Of a DNA stretch of 64,000 bases, positions 48,195-59,642 are shown in pieces; positions within the stretch are counted from its first letter, which is position 1; every line of letters begins with the position of its first letter. The stretch covers positions 6,705,001-6,769,000 of the forward strand of contig NC_045127.1 of the NCBI RefSeq assembly GCF_007655135.1, written 5' to 3'. The stretch is from Punica granatum. Its lineage: Eukaryota > Streptophyta > Magnoliopsida > Myrtales > Lythraceae. The notes below the pieces were generated by a model that was given only the letters and a program-made list of their open reading frames with translations, searched no databases and was not told where the DNA came from. The translations under genes and the position numbers were made by a program.

Positions 48195-48983
48195 GGGGTT
48201 AATGACCCAAAAAGTATTAACATTGATACCTTTTTTAATTTTAACACAAATTTTATTTTTTGGCTAAAAATGACACGAATATATATATATATTTTGTAAA
48301 GTTAGACATTTTTGTCTTTTTTCATCCATTTTGAAGATGTGACGGAAAACAGTATTTACGTGGCAAACAGTATTACCCCATGTTAGTAAAAATAATAAAA
48401 AAATTTAAGGAAAAATAAAAGAAGAAAGAAATGCTTTAATCGAAGAAAACATGAGGGCCTTGGCTAGTCACCGCAACCCCGATTAAGGTCGGTGACCTCA
48501 GAGGGCGTCAGCAACCCCAATCGGGAAGTGATAGTCGGGATCGAGGCCTTACCGGTCAAAATCGAGAGAATCCCCAGTGGTAGAGGTCGGGATCAAGGCA
48601 TCACTCGTCGGAATCAGGATAACTCGTAATTTGAGGATTCCCCCGATTCCGGTTTATAGGTCTTCATCTCGTCCACCACTCCCCTAATTAGACTGGTTGG
48701 TGTTATTTGGGATCACCGGCAACTCCAATTGGGAGGCGGTGACACACCCTTTCTTCAATGAATGCCTCTCTCTCTCTCTCTATTTATTTTTTTGTTGAAG
48801 TGGCATGACACTGTTTACTCCATAGACACTGTTTTCGGCCAAGTCAGTAAAATAGATGGAAAATGACACAGACGCCTAACGTGGCAAGAAAATCAAAGTT
48901 TATGACTTTTTTTTATCAAAAATAAAGTTCGTGCTAAAATTGAAAAAATGACCAAAATTTTTATACTTTTTGGATCATTAACC
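48195..48983. mobile_element. Foldback MITE A with 11-bp target duplication
   Basis: The left end GGGGTTAATGACCCAAAAAGTA and the reverse complement of the right end (GGTTAATGATCCAAAAAGTA) match. Inverted similarity continues about 180 bp inward through blocks such as TTTTAATTTTAACACAAA and GGAAAACAGT. The sequence AAAAATAAAAA lies at 48184-48194 and 48984-48994. The GC-richer centre (about 48440-48740) has repeated CAACCCCGAT and GGTCGGGATC-like phrases but no transposase. A Mutator-like non-autonomous element fits; because the target is A-rich, the duplication length is uncertain. Confidence 0.7.
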
Positions 48984-48995
48984 AAAAATAAAAAT

Positions 48996-49895
48996 GGTAA
49001 ATTTCGACGACACTCATTATAATTTGTAAAATAGCTAGCGACACCTCCTGCTTTCAAAATTATCCACACACTACCCTTCCTTTCGCTAATTTCTATTGTT
49101 TTTCTTAAATCGGGCTAAATTTGGTACGAGTAAATAAATAATGTAACATGTCAGTTTGTACAGTTTCGTGACATGGGATTCACATGACAAAGTCAATGTT
49201 CTCTTGGTACTATGTCAGCGAAAGGACAAGTAGTATGTGGTTAATTTTTGAAAAGAGGTGTGTCGCTGGTCATTTTACAGATTATAGGGGGTGTTAAGAG
49301 TGTAAATGAGACGAGACTATTCGAGAATGGTTCGAGTTTGGCTCGATGAAAGCTCAAATTTGGCTCGCTCTTATTAAACTCAAGCTCGGCTTGAGCTCGC
49401 CAGTTAAACAAGCCGAGCCGAGTTTAGTGGTATTCGGCTCGTTAAGCTTGCGAGCCTAAATGAGTTTTTATATTATTATTATTACTATTATTATATGTTT
49501 TGTGATTTGAATTTGAGTACTATCAAGTTGTAATCGGTATTTTCGGATTATATATTTTGTATGGTATTGTTATTTTATAATTTATTTATAATCTTTTTTC
49601 TTTGAGTTTAAACGAGCTCGAACTCAAGCCTAAGCTTGAGCAGAGCCTCAGCCCGAACTTGAGCCTAAGCTCGACTTTTCTACTAGATTTGGCTCATTGG
49701 CCAAGCTTTACTTGAGTAGAGTCCAAACCTTTGATTTGTCTGACGAGTCGAGCTCAAGCTTGGACTTTCGAGCTTGATCAAACTCAAGCCCAAGTTTGAG
49801 CCTAGAAAAATTTTGACGAGCCCAAGCTTGAACCTTGTACATTTGGGCTCGGCTTGACTCATTCACACCTTTAAGGGTGTCGTCGAAATTTAACC
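48996..49895. mobile_element. Inverted-repeat MITE B, split by a nested insertion
   Basis: The left arm (48996 to about 49085) starts GGTAAATTTCGACGACA. The right arm in reverse complement starts GGTTAAATTTCGACGACA at 49895, is interrupted, and resumes at about 49294 with the same order (TAATCTGTAAAATGACCAG, CGACACACCTC, CCTTTCGCT). AAATAAAAAT abuts both ends. The break in the right arm is exactly where element C sits. Confidence 0.7.
49295..49872. mobile_element. GCTCGAG-rich element C nested in MITE B
   Basis: Full of GAGCTCGA, AAGCTCG, CTCAAGC and GGCTCG phrases in both directions. The ends TAAGAGTGTAAATGAG and (reverse complement) AAAGGTGTGAATGAG match as short inverted repeats. GGGGGTGT on the left and AAGGGTGT on the right resemble an 8-bp target duplication with two differences, which would suit a hAT-type element. 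Such GCTCGAG-rich repeats are common in plant genomes. Confidence 0.6.
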
Positions 49896-50367
49896 AAATA
49901 AAAATTTTAATTTTCTCTTCTCTTTCAGAGTGCACCTTAATATTGAAAATCCTATGGAGCTCTAATTAATTCAGTTCGAGTCGAGTCAACCCACTAACGA
50001 ATCAGAACTCTCTCAAGTGAATTTTCTTTATTTGACAAAACTCAAATCCGAAACATTACTTAAGGAAAACTTCTTGAACTAATTGTTGAGTAATTTTTTG
50101 TTCTCTTTCATTTTGTTCAAAAACCCCAGAAAAATCCAAATTTCCATAACCGTTACTTCACATTACACGCGGACTGCCCTCTCCTTTAATTTCCATTAGC
50201 CACCCCCATATTAACTGCATTCCCCCTTCTCCACTATTCGAGCACCATTTCTTCCTCTGAAGCAATACTTTTAGCTTTTTCTTGTGTTTGTGTGCGTGTG
50301 TTTTTTTTTTGGGGGGGTGGGGCTCTTTTCTGGTGGGGCCTCTTGATTTGCCGGCGAGGGGGGTATA
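49896..50367. other. Partial SINE-like repeat and upstream region of HMG gene
   Basis: At about 49960-50035, GAGTCGAGTCAACCC and AGAACTCTCTCAAG on the reverse strand match the 3' part of the SINE-like family of 586-765. The rest is promoter and leader of the ARID-HMG gene, with a GT-rich and G-rich stretch at 50284-50322. Confidence 0.4.
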
Positions 50368-52601
50368 ATGTTGCCCGCGGCTGTGAGAGGCAAGGATGGC
50401 AGCTTCCGGTACCCAGCGGCGCTTGCCCCCCACGATGCCGTGGTGAGGGACCCAGCTGTCTTCCTGGACACTCTCCGGCGGTTCCATTTCTTGATGGGCA
50501 CTAAGTTCATGTAAGCTTCCCCTTTCTTCTTCTTCTAACCCAAAAGTAACAAAGAAAACAAAAAAGAAAAAAAAAATCCTCTTTTTGATTTTTATTTTTG
50601 CAATTTCATGCGATTTATGTGTGGATTCTGTGAATAATGCTTGAGGTTCCCCCTGTTCTGCCAAAAAAAAAAACGTTTTTTATTTCATCGAGTGCACTTT
50701 TGGCAGTACTTGTCACTATTTGCCAATTTCCATTTGAGGGAGAACATGTTTGATGTTTCCTACTGTTGAACTTGATCTGAGGTGAAACTTTCCTCGTAAT
50801 TATCGAGTAGGGAGTTCTCGCTCCGATGTCTAGGCTACGTGTCTTGAGAATTAGTCGGGTTGTCGGCTATCTTGAGAAGAAAAAGAAGCAAGTCAGCACC
50901 TTATGCCACTATACCTTTTCCTTGTTCTGCTGTTTTCCCCCCCTTTTTTGACTGAACATGTCCGCGTGTATTTCATGTTGCTCAACTCTGCTTTCTGGTC
51001 AAACTTGTCTAAAAGGATTCCCGTGATTGGCCGGAAAGAACTTGATCTGCACGTCCTCTACGTGGAAGTTACCAGCAGGGGCGGTTATGAAAAGGTTTAA
51101 CCCCCGTCTCTGTCACACTTTTACTCATTGCAATGTTTGGCCACGGAAAAGTGCAAATGGATTGGGACGGAAGGAGCATGCAAAATGCAAGCATTCGATT
51201 TGTTCATCAATGCTTGAACCTCGAACTTTTCTTGTTTAGGTTGTTGCGGATAAGAAGTGGAGGGAAGTAGGCAACGTGTTCAGGTTCGGTCCGACGACGA
51301 CGAGCGCTTCTTTTGTGTTGAAGAAGCACTACATGAGCCTCCTGTTTCACTACGAACAGGTTTACTTCTTTAAGCAGCAGGGACCACCACGGACTCCTCC
51401 ATCAGGTACTAATGTTATTGTTGCGAATACGATGATTTTCTTCTTGTTTGATTTTGAGGGCATGGTTTTCAGAGTTCCCTCTTGTTTCCACAGTTTCTGA
51501 GCTTTCACATGAGCCGAAAATGCTGTTTAAGGACAGCCCCTCTGATACTAAAACAGATTGCCCCAATTGTGTAGGACCAGGTATGGCCTGATCTATACTT
51601 TCGTTCTTTATTGAACTCTTATGTTAAAAAAACATGGGGGTTGATCATTTTCGGAGGAAAAAGAGAATCAATGTGGTTTTTCTGGTTCTGATTATGTTCC
51701 GAGGCAGGAGCAATGTTTAGTTGGGAAAAAAAAAAGTGACTTATCCATGTGCTACACGGGTCTTAACCTTGTCCATCCTCGTACCACATAAAGATGGAGG
51801 ATTATATTCTTTTTATACTATTCTCGTAGGAAAAGCAGGCTTTTCGGCCGTTGGGGTAATCGATGGGAAATTTGAATGTGGTTATCTGGTTTCGGTGAAA
51901 CTTGGCTCGGAGATCCTAAAGGGTGTGCTTTTCCATCCTGTGGATCGGTCATGCCCAACTCCCTCTGTTGTTCCCCAATCTAATGCTTTGGTGCCTTATT
52001 CTCGTAAAACTCGGCATGGGCGAATGAAGAGGTGGAGCAGAAGAAGGGGAGACCCTAACTACCCCAAGCCCAATAGGAGCGGCTACAACTTCTTCTTCGC
52101 GGAAAAGCATTACAAGCTCAAGTCTCTGTATCCCAACAGGGAGAGGGAGTTCACTAAAATGATTGGTGAATCATGGAACAAACTCAGCCCCGAAGAGCGG
52201 ATGGTAATTCTAATTGCTCGTATCTATTCCCTTTTGAGCTCAAACATATGGGAAAATCATATATTGTTGGGAACTAACTTGTTCATGCTCAAAGCCTCAA
52301 ATCATGATTATTGAGTTTCTATTGCCTTTGAGAATGGACGATCGAGCTGATGCTCTTAGAGCAACCCCTGTTATTTCTTAGGCAGACTAGATCCGGCTGT
52401 TACTGTTTTATTCAATGGGGCCTACCTAACAACGTATCCTAGTCGAGGCTACTTTTTGATGCGGAGTCTAATTTGCTTTTACAGGTTTATCAAAAAATCG
52501 GGTTGAAAGATAAGGAGAGGTACAAGAGAGAACTGCAAGAGTACAAGGAAAAGTTGATGCTGGGGAAAAGCTCGGAAGCTGGGATGAAGCCCAACTGTTA
52601 A
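50368..52601 (+). CDS. ARID and HMG-box DNA-binding protein (HMGB9/10/11/15 family)
   Basis: Six exons (50368-50510, 51016-51094, 51240-51405, 51494-51580, 51830-52203, 52485-52601) join into 321 aa. An ARID domain spans about 30-125, with FLDTLRRFHFLMG, IPVIGRKELDLHVLYVEVTS, RGGYEKVVADKKWREVG and a TSASFVLKKHYMSLLFHYEQ helix. A linker holds the FECGYLVSVKLGSEILKGVL block conserved in this plant family. A basic stretch (RRHGRMKRWSRRR-like) leads to an HMG box at about 236-305 (GYNFFFAEKHYKLKS, IGESWNKLSPEERMVYQKIG). ARID-HMG proteins are plant-specific nuclear proteins that bind AT-rich or bent DNA; Arabidopsis members act in pollen development and other processes. I cannot assign the exact ortholog. 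Confidence 0.9.
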
Positions 52602-53967
52602 ATGCAGAAGACGAAGAGATTCCTAGGATAGATTGACCAGTAGAAACATTGAACAACATCAAATGACTTATTCCTTCGATGCTTTAACTATTAACCCTTC
52701 TTGGTCTATAAGTATTGTAGTTTGGTACAAGAGAAGCTGTAATGTCTCCATCCTCATAAGTTCAATATTAAACTTGTCCTAATACTGCTTCGAATCTAAA
52801 ATTATACCATTCCAAAGAGCAAATTGATACTTTAAGATCAAATCTTTAGAATAGGGTGGAAGTTGGTGATTTCGATTTTTATTTTGCGCTCTGGCCAACC
52901 AAACAACTAACAAGCCACTGCCCATTATTTTACAGCCAGAAGTGTTGGCTATTGATTAAAAATATCCGAGCTCCTAGTACTCGATCCGGTTTTGATTCCC
53001 TCTAAAATCTACGTGCCAAGTCACAGATATTATATATATATATATATCCAACTCTATACTACTGCCTCCTCAGACCTTCAGAAGGTCAGGACCAGGAGAC
53101 TATTCACTATTGTCCTCAAGTCCTGCAATTCTCCATTGCAAGGTAACGATGTTAATTTTAGTGTGCTATTTTTCATGCTGAGATTCGTTTCTTCGTGTTT
53201 CTTGATCTGCATTTGCTTTAACTGCTTCAAGTAGAAGTACTGCGATTGCAATCTATCCCGGGCGAGGGAAAGGCCGTACAATGTGTGAAAAACTCCTGCG
53301 TGGATTGGTTATAGTCATTCTCTGCTGGTGTGAGGACATGACCCATACTCATCTTGATGTGGCTATTCATGCAATCCCTCGACCCATCTTGAGGTTACTG
53401 AGGCTCGTAGAGCACATCGAGCGCTGGCTTTAGGTCAGTAACGTTCCACGAGCAACATGAGTGAGCGAATACCATAGGATCGCAAACTCTATGCGAGACC
53501 ACGTCGATTGTGTTGCTACGGTCAGTAGCACTAGGTTAGAACAGGGATATGAGAACCACATCTATTGGTGCTCGAGACGACCCGATTATGCAGTCGATAC
53601 AGGTTTTCTAAGAAATGTCATTCACTGTTGAAGCATGGAAGTGAACCTTTTCCAAATTTTGAACCACCGAATTGTCTTTTTCTAGCTTGAAAGGAAATAA
53701 GATAAATTTCTTGACAGAGAAGAATGATCTGTCCTTCCTCAAATTACCTTCCTAATTTTTGCAAATTCCCCAAAAGGGCTTACCCTTGCAAGATATTTAT
53801 TACTCCTTATGCCCCCGGTCAACCAGGAATTGCACAAGGCAAACAGAATTAGCTCACCGCGCGGGTTGCTGGCAAGCGTATATCAATATAGAGAGCGAAA
53901 GCAGAGAGACGCACGGTCCACCAAAAGACACAGAGGAGACAGTGACGAACTTATCCGAGACGTGACC
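52602..53967. other. Intergenic DNA, nothing recognised
   Basis: An (AT)n run lies at 53029-53047. 53240-53620 is less AT-rich than its surroundings but has no gene character. The end is the leader of the rhodanese gene; an in-frame upstream ATG lies at 53809. Confidence 0.45.
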
Positions 53968-55427
53968 ATGGCTTCTCCGGTTGTCGTCTCCCGTTCCATG
54001 CTTTCGGCTCTTCGTCCCCGGTTCCACTCCTCCAGGTTTTCACTCATATGATGATAACCTTGTATCGCTCTCCTTTGTTCTGCTATAATTTCGATATTCC
54101 TGACTGCAAGGAACTGTTTGATTGTGCATTCGATCTAGGTGGGTTGCTAGCTTTGTGACGAGCGCCGAAACAGTCCATGAAGAACCGCGATCTGTTCTGG
54201 TCGATGCCGTGAAGGGTCTTCTCGATGCGGGACACAGTTATGTAGATGTCAGGTGATCAATATAGTTATGCTGGCGAATTCTTCCGATCCAATACAGTGG
54301 CTTCGTAAATACATTTGATCGGGATGTTTCGGACATCCTTTTCTGATTTGCTCTAAGATGTACAATTTTTTCATCTGTAGGACCTGTGATGAGTTTACTG
54401 CAGGGCATACCCCGGGAGCCATAAACATTCCTTACATGTTTAAGACCGGGACAGGTATATACAAAAATCGCGTACTATAATCCTTCTCAACTGCGCTTGC
54501 GTATTTCCACGCGAATTTGCTTCCGTTTGCAATGTTATCTGATTTTCGTTCGATGAATTTAGAGTGAAAACAGTTGTATGATATGTGAGTGGCTTGCGGT
54601 GTTCATGGTGTTTCGAGTAATTTCTAATTCTAATGAAAAGTTGTGTCATGGGCATATTGACCTAGGGATGGACAAAAATCCAAAGTTCTTAGAGGAAGTA
54701 TCATCAAGCTTTGCCAAAGAAGACACATTTCTCCTGGTACATAATATATATATATATATATGTTTCGATTCACAACCATGTAGGCTGACTCCGACCCCGT
54801 GCTAGATTGCTTTTCTTCACGTAATTTGATCGATGTTATTGCTGCTTTAGGGATGCCAGAGTGGAAGGAGGTCTCTCATGGCCGCACATGATCTACATTC
54901 TGCTGTAAGTCTATGATCATATCTCAAGTTCAACCGTCAATCGATTGTAATTTACTTGAAAGCCTCAATGCAATCGACTAATCCAACATAAACTTGGCAA
55001 TTCATCACCCAAAACGGCACAGTAACAACGGAAATTTATAACTATCAGTACAAATATGCTACCGCTGAAGCAATATATGTAAGCATGTTGAGCTTGGTTT
55101 TTGACTGTCTTCCTAGTATACAAACTGCTGTGGCAGAACTCAACAGCAAATATGACTTGAATAATTATAACTCGCGCGATAGAAGTTGTCAAGACTCGAA
55201 ATGAGAACTGGCAACTTTGATCCCATTTTCTACTTGCACTTTGTTCACCAAATAGTCGAGCGTCACTGCTTATCACTTTTGCCGTTCCCTTTGACTGGTG
55301 GACCTATCACGCTAAAATCGGCCATGACCGTGCTTTTTTGTGTTTGTTGCAGGGTTTCCGGCATGTTATTAACGTTGCAGGAGGCTACTCAGCATGGGTA
55401 CAGAATGGGCTGCCCACTGAAAAGTGA
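53968..55427 (+). CDS. Single-domain rhodanese, STR16-like
   Basis: Six exons (53968-54035, 54139-54252, 54381-54454, 54666-54736, 54851-54904, 55353-55427) join into 151 aa. One rhodanese domain covers about 38-150: DAVKGLLDAGHSYVDVR, EFTAGHTPGAINIPYM, MDKNPKFLEEVSS, the active-site loop GCQSGRRS with catalytic Cys111, then INVAGGYSAWVQNGLP. This matches plant thiosulfate sulfurtransferases 16/18 (senescence-associated type), which move a sulfane sulfur to an acceptor or act as redox proteins. The first 30 residues are rich in S, R and V and poor in acids, like an organelle presequence; Arabidopsis STR16 has a much shorter start. The frame stays open upstream to another ATG at 53809, which would lengthen the N-terminus by 53 residues; the ATG at 53968 has the better context (ACCATGGCT). 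Confidence 0.9.
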
Positions 55428-55718
55428 CAATGAAGCAGGCAGCATCGGCTATTACCCTCCTAGAAGCACAATCTGGGCAAATGAAATCTCTTGTGAATCT
55501 GAACGTAAACGAATTTTATTCTCAATCGACGATGGTTCGATCCAACTCACTTCAGAAATTTGCTCATTTTTCGAGAGCTTCGGTTTGTTTTTATGCTTAC
55601 TGTTCAGGAACTGTAAAATTTTACCAGGTCCTTTAGAATATTCTTTCTTATCCAACTCAAACGCTTAGCTTATTCATACGATTCGTTGTTTTGTAATGTT
55701 TCATCTGGGATTACAGTT
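55428..55718. other. 3' region of rhodanese gene
   Basis: Probable 3' untranslated region and flank; no other feature seen. Confidence 0.5.
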
Positions 55719-55721
55719 TAA

Positions 55722-55963
55722 AGGCTTGTTTGGTTTCGAAGTGTGATTTTAAAATCACACTTTAATTTAATTTTACTCACAACAAAACAAAATAACTCAT
55801 ACAAAGTTAAAGAGTGGGTCCCATTTATATCACTCTTTTTTCTACAACAAAACAAAATAACTCATACAAAGTCAAATGATGGGCCAATACATAACTATTT
55901 ATACTGCTCTTTTTCAAAATCAAAATCTGATTTTAAAATCCTACTTTGAAACCAAATGCAGCA
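55722..55963. mobile_element. Harbinger/Tourist-type MITE with internal duplication
   Basis: The left end AGGCTTGTTTGGTTTCGAAGT and the reverse complement of the right end (TGCTGCATTTGGTTTCAAAGT) pair. TAA flanks both sides (55719-55721 and 55964-55966), the target duplication typical of PIF/Harbinger elements. The element is 242 bp, non-coding, and contains two copies of a block with ACAACAAAACAAAATAACTC and CATACAAAGT (about 55780 and 55843). Confidence 0.78.
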
Positions 55964-56240
55964 TAAGATACCCTCTCTCTTGCTCATCATGTACACTCTT
56001 ACCGGACACTATGCGCTTAACGCATGTTGATTCAAAAAGTAAGACAAATATTTCGTAATATTTTTTAAGTGTGCACTACCTAGTATCCGGTAATCTAATG
56101 AATTCGAACTAAATCAAGTTCAAGCCGAGAAGGTCCACTAAGGCAGTCGGTATAAATATTTGTATTTTTGTCGAAAGAAAAAATCAAGCCACATGTTTGC
56201 TTTTCCATTTATTGAAACGTATTTAAAAGTAAAAATTATA

Positions 56241-56270
56241 GAGAAGAAGAAGAAGAAGAAGAAGAAGAAG
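56241..56270. repeat. (GAA)n microsatellite upstream of SPO11-1
   Basis: Ten GAA/AAG trinucleotides about 160 bp before the start codon of the next gene. The surrounding 55964-56432 is otherwise AT-rich promoter-side DNA with no gene. Confidence 0.85.
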
Positions 56271-56432
56271 ATGAAATGGTTATTATTATGAGATGGGCCT
56301 TTTCAGGTCCAACTCTAGCCGGTCTGGAGTTACCCGATCCATAACCCGTGACCCGAACCGGACATTCCCCCTATAAGTAAGTTTGAGCTTGAGACTTGGC
56401 GCCTGGAGACGGAAATAGAAATGCTGGAGGAA

Positions 56433-59400
56433 ATGGAGGGAAATGGAGCGATTCCCCAGTCCAGTGATGTGCTCAGAAAGATCAGAGGTTGGCGATCGTT
56501 CTTCTTCCATCTCGTCGCTCTTGATTGCAGTCCTCATCGATCAGTTTCAGGAGTTCTGATTTACTCGCAGAGCTCACGAAATCTATAGTGATGGATCTCA
56601 GCCGAGGACGCTCTCCGACTCTTTCGATCGACCGCTTCAAGAACTACTGCACTCGTCCAATGGGGAAATGGTGATCTCTCACGTCTATCTTCTGCATAAT
56701 CGTATGAATTTTCGGGATGCATGGCAGCAAAAGGCGAATTGATTTTATGTATTGCATGGGATGAGCTTTCTTATTTGTGTTTATGGTTGCTCTCGTCGCA
56801 GCTGCTGCAGCTTGGATTTTCCACTCGGGAGGGAAATTTTGACTCTTCAGAGAGAATGCCATGCGCGCAGGCTTGGTGAGATTTGAATCGAATTTTCCTT
56901 CTTGACTCAATATCCCATGGTGTTTGCATTTCGAGTTAATTAGGCGGCCGTTGTTGTCAATTCCGTTGCGTCTCCTGATTGCTTTCAGATGTCCTGCTAA
57001 GGGTGCTTCTGATTGTTCAGCAACTCTTGCAAGAAAACCGGCAAGGGTCCAAGAGAGATATTTATTACATGCATCCCTCTGCTTTTTCAGGTGAATATGG
57101 GCGAGGATATGTATCTATGTAGAATATACATCCTGTGCTTTAGATTATTAGTGATCAAACGCTTCTCCAATGATCGACTGAATTTTGACTCCAATGCTAG
57201 CACGAATGAACATATATATAATGGTTAATGCAATTCTTAGGAATGCAGTATTGATAATATTGGCATCAATTGCCGATTACCTCAGAGAGGCAAACAACTG
57301 AAGATTGTCATTGGTTCCTAGATATGGTCAACTTGGATCATGGAGGATCTCTCTACAGAAGTCCTTCAGTACTCTCGGTCCATTTTCTCAGATTATTTGC
57401 TTTGTGTAGTGCAGAGCAGCCAGTGGTCGATCGGGCAATCAATGACGTCTGCATCATTCTACTGTGTAGTCGCCACAACTTAAATGTGGTAGGAACCTCT
57501 GAGATTTCTTAGTTTTAGAGAGTTTGGAATTTAAGTCTACTTCAATAGCAAATGGTCTAATCAACATTTGGCCTTTCTTTCCCTCCTCATATTGCAGGTT
57601 TCGGTTGCAAAGGGGTATGTTACTATGATCTGAGTTCATGTTCTTTGGGGCTGAAAAAAATAAGTGTCTTTCATAATTGTGTTGGACAAGAAATGTCAAG
57701 GAACTATCCAATTATAATGTGCTGTCAATTGGTTGTTCGAGTTTTAAGCTTAATGTAAGATTTTTAAAAGCCATGATATTGCTTCTGCATATATGTGACT
57801 TCATGGTTTATTGTTGTTCAGTTCAGCAAGCTTTTGTTCTTTCCTTTGCTTCGTTTTCTCTTTTCCACAGGTTGGTGATGGGCTGGTTAATTTTTACTGA
57901 GGCTGAGAGAAAGTTTGATTGCATAGCTAGTCTTAATACTGTGAGTACATAAAAGTTTGTTGCTTCCCTGTGGCCGTACCTACTTAATTGTGAGACTATC
58001 GTTTGCATTCCCTTGCAGGCCCACTCTGTTCCTGTGAATGTGGAAGAACTTAAAGGTATTCGAGTTGATCGGGCTTGTAGTATACATTTATATTTGGGTC
58101 ATTAGAATGGTTTAAGTCCATCCTAATTGCATTAGAAAGTTGGTAAATGGATGGAATTCATCTCAACTTATCTGTATTGAAGGATCTAAAAATGGATCAT
58201 GTTATTAGTGTTTCACGCACCATTTGATAGACTCACTTCTCTCCTTCAATCTTCCTAACAGATGTTACAAGTTCTGCCCAGTACATTCTAGTTGTGGAGA
58301 AGGAATCAGGTGAGATATCCATTTATCATTTACATGGAGAGAAGTTTGATCATTGAAATAGATTGTTTAGTTGACTAATTATCACTTTGGGAACTTTTGT
58401 TGGGTAGTCTTTCAGCGACTAGCAGATGACCGCTTCTGCAGTGCGAATCGCTGCATTGTCATTACAGTAAGCACATAAACCTACAAGCAGCTATGCTTAT
58501 ACATCTTTCCTCTCCTAAAATTATTCTTTCAACAGGGAAGAGGTTACCCAGATGTTCCCACGAGAAGGTATGCTCAACAAGAAGTCTTAACATTGTGAAC
58601 ACTGCATCTGTTCTTGTTTATGTATACGAACATCTCCCCTGACCAGGTTCTTGAGGCTCCTAATAGAGAAGTTGCACTTGCCAGTTTATTGCTTGGTAGA
58701 TTGTGATCCATATGGCTTCGACATTCTGTCCACCTACCGATTTGGTTCCATGGTTTGTACCTGCATCTACATGTGTTCTAATATGTTTCCTGCAACCTGT
58801 GATATATTATGTCATTCATGAGTTATGCTGATGCTTGGTAAGATGGATTTGTATTAGCAAAGAGAAATAGGTAACTTGAATGGTCAGTCGGGCATATCCG
58901 CATTATGGTGGCCACTCTCTTGGCTCATTTACCCTTATGTCACTTCGAAAGTGACCTTTTCTCATCTTTGTTTCCTCCCTAAGCAAATGGCCTATGATGC
59001 AAAACTTCTACGAGTCCAAGGCATATGTTGGCTTGGCGCCTTTTCTTCCGACTCAGAGAAGTACAATATTCCCAACGTGTGTCTCCTTCCCTTGACAGCT
59101 GAAGGTGAGTCTTCCGCTTGTGTCGCATTGCACATAGTTTACGTATGCCAGCATAACTTGCTTAAACCAAGTGTACTTTCAGACAAGAAGAGGACCGAAG
59201 TGATGTTGCAGAGGTGCTACTTACAACGAGAAGCGCCAGAGTGGAGGTAGCTTCTCACCCATTTTCCTTTATCAATTCCTATCCTGGTCTGATTGCATAC
59301 ATACGAATCATTCCTCCATCTTTTTCCCATTTAATTTTCATGGAAGATTGGAGCTTGAGTTAATGCTGCATAGAGGAGTGAAATTTGAAATTGAAGCCTT

Positions 59401-59473
59401 GGCCGTACATTCAATTTCATTTTTGTCGAAGGAGTACATACCATCTAAAATCCACGGGAAATTGTACATCTGA
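56433..59473 (+). CDS. SPO11-1: Meiotic recombination protein SPO11-1 (topoisomerase VI A-like)
   Basis: Fifteen exons: 56433-56487, 56571-56670, 56811-56875, 56989-57090, 57415-57488, 57598-57614, 57871-57940, 58019-58055, 58262-58309, 58408-58466, 58536-58567, 58647-58752, 58984-59104, 59183-59246, 59347-59473. They join into 358 aa, about the length of Arabidopsis SPO11-1. The 5Y-CAP domain includes KRDIYYMHPSAF, with the likely catalytic Tyr100 that attacks DNA. The Toprim domain has ILVVEKESVFQRLADD (metal-binding Glu), CIVITGRGYPDV and LVDCDPYGFDIL (acidic cluster). The end has LELELMLHRGVKFEIEAL and SKEYIPSKI. The protein makes the double-strand breaks that start meiotic recombination, with SPO11-2 and MTOPVIB. 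An in-frame ATG lies 12 bp upstream (56421). Exon 6 is only 17 nt. Confidence 0.93.
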
Positions 59474-59642
59474 AGAGAAGGCAGGAGTGGAGTTGCTTGA
59501 ACAATTCACTTTTGTTGTAATTCCAAACAGAATCTAGGCGACATGCTATAGATATTCGAAGGTGCTCGTTCCGTGTAATATATCATAACTGCATCAAAGA
59601 TAGGTACGTACTACAAGATCCCATAGAGAAACAAATAAATGT

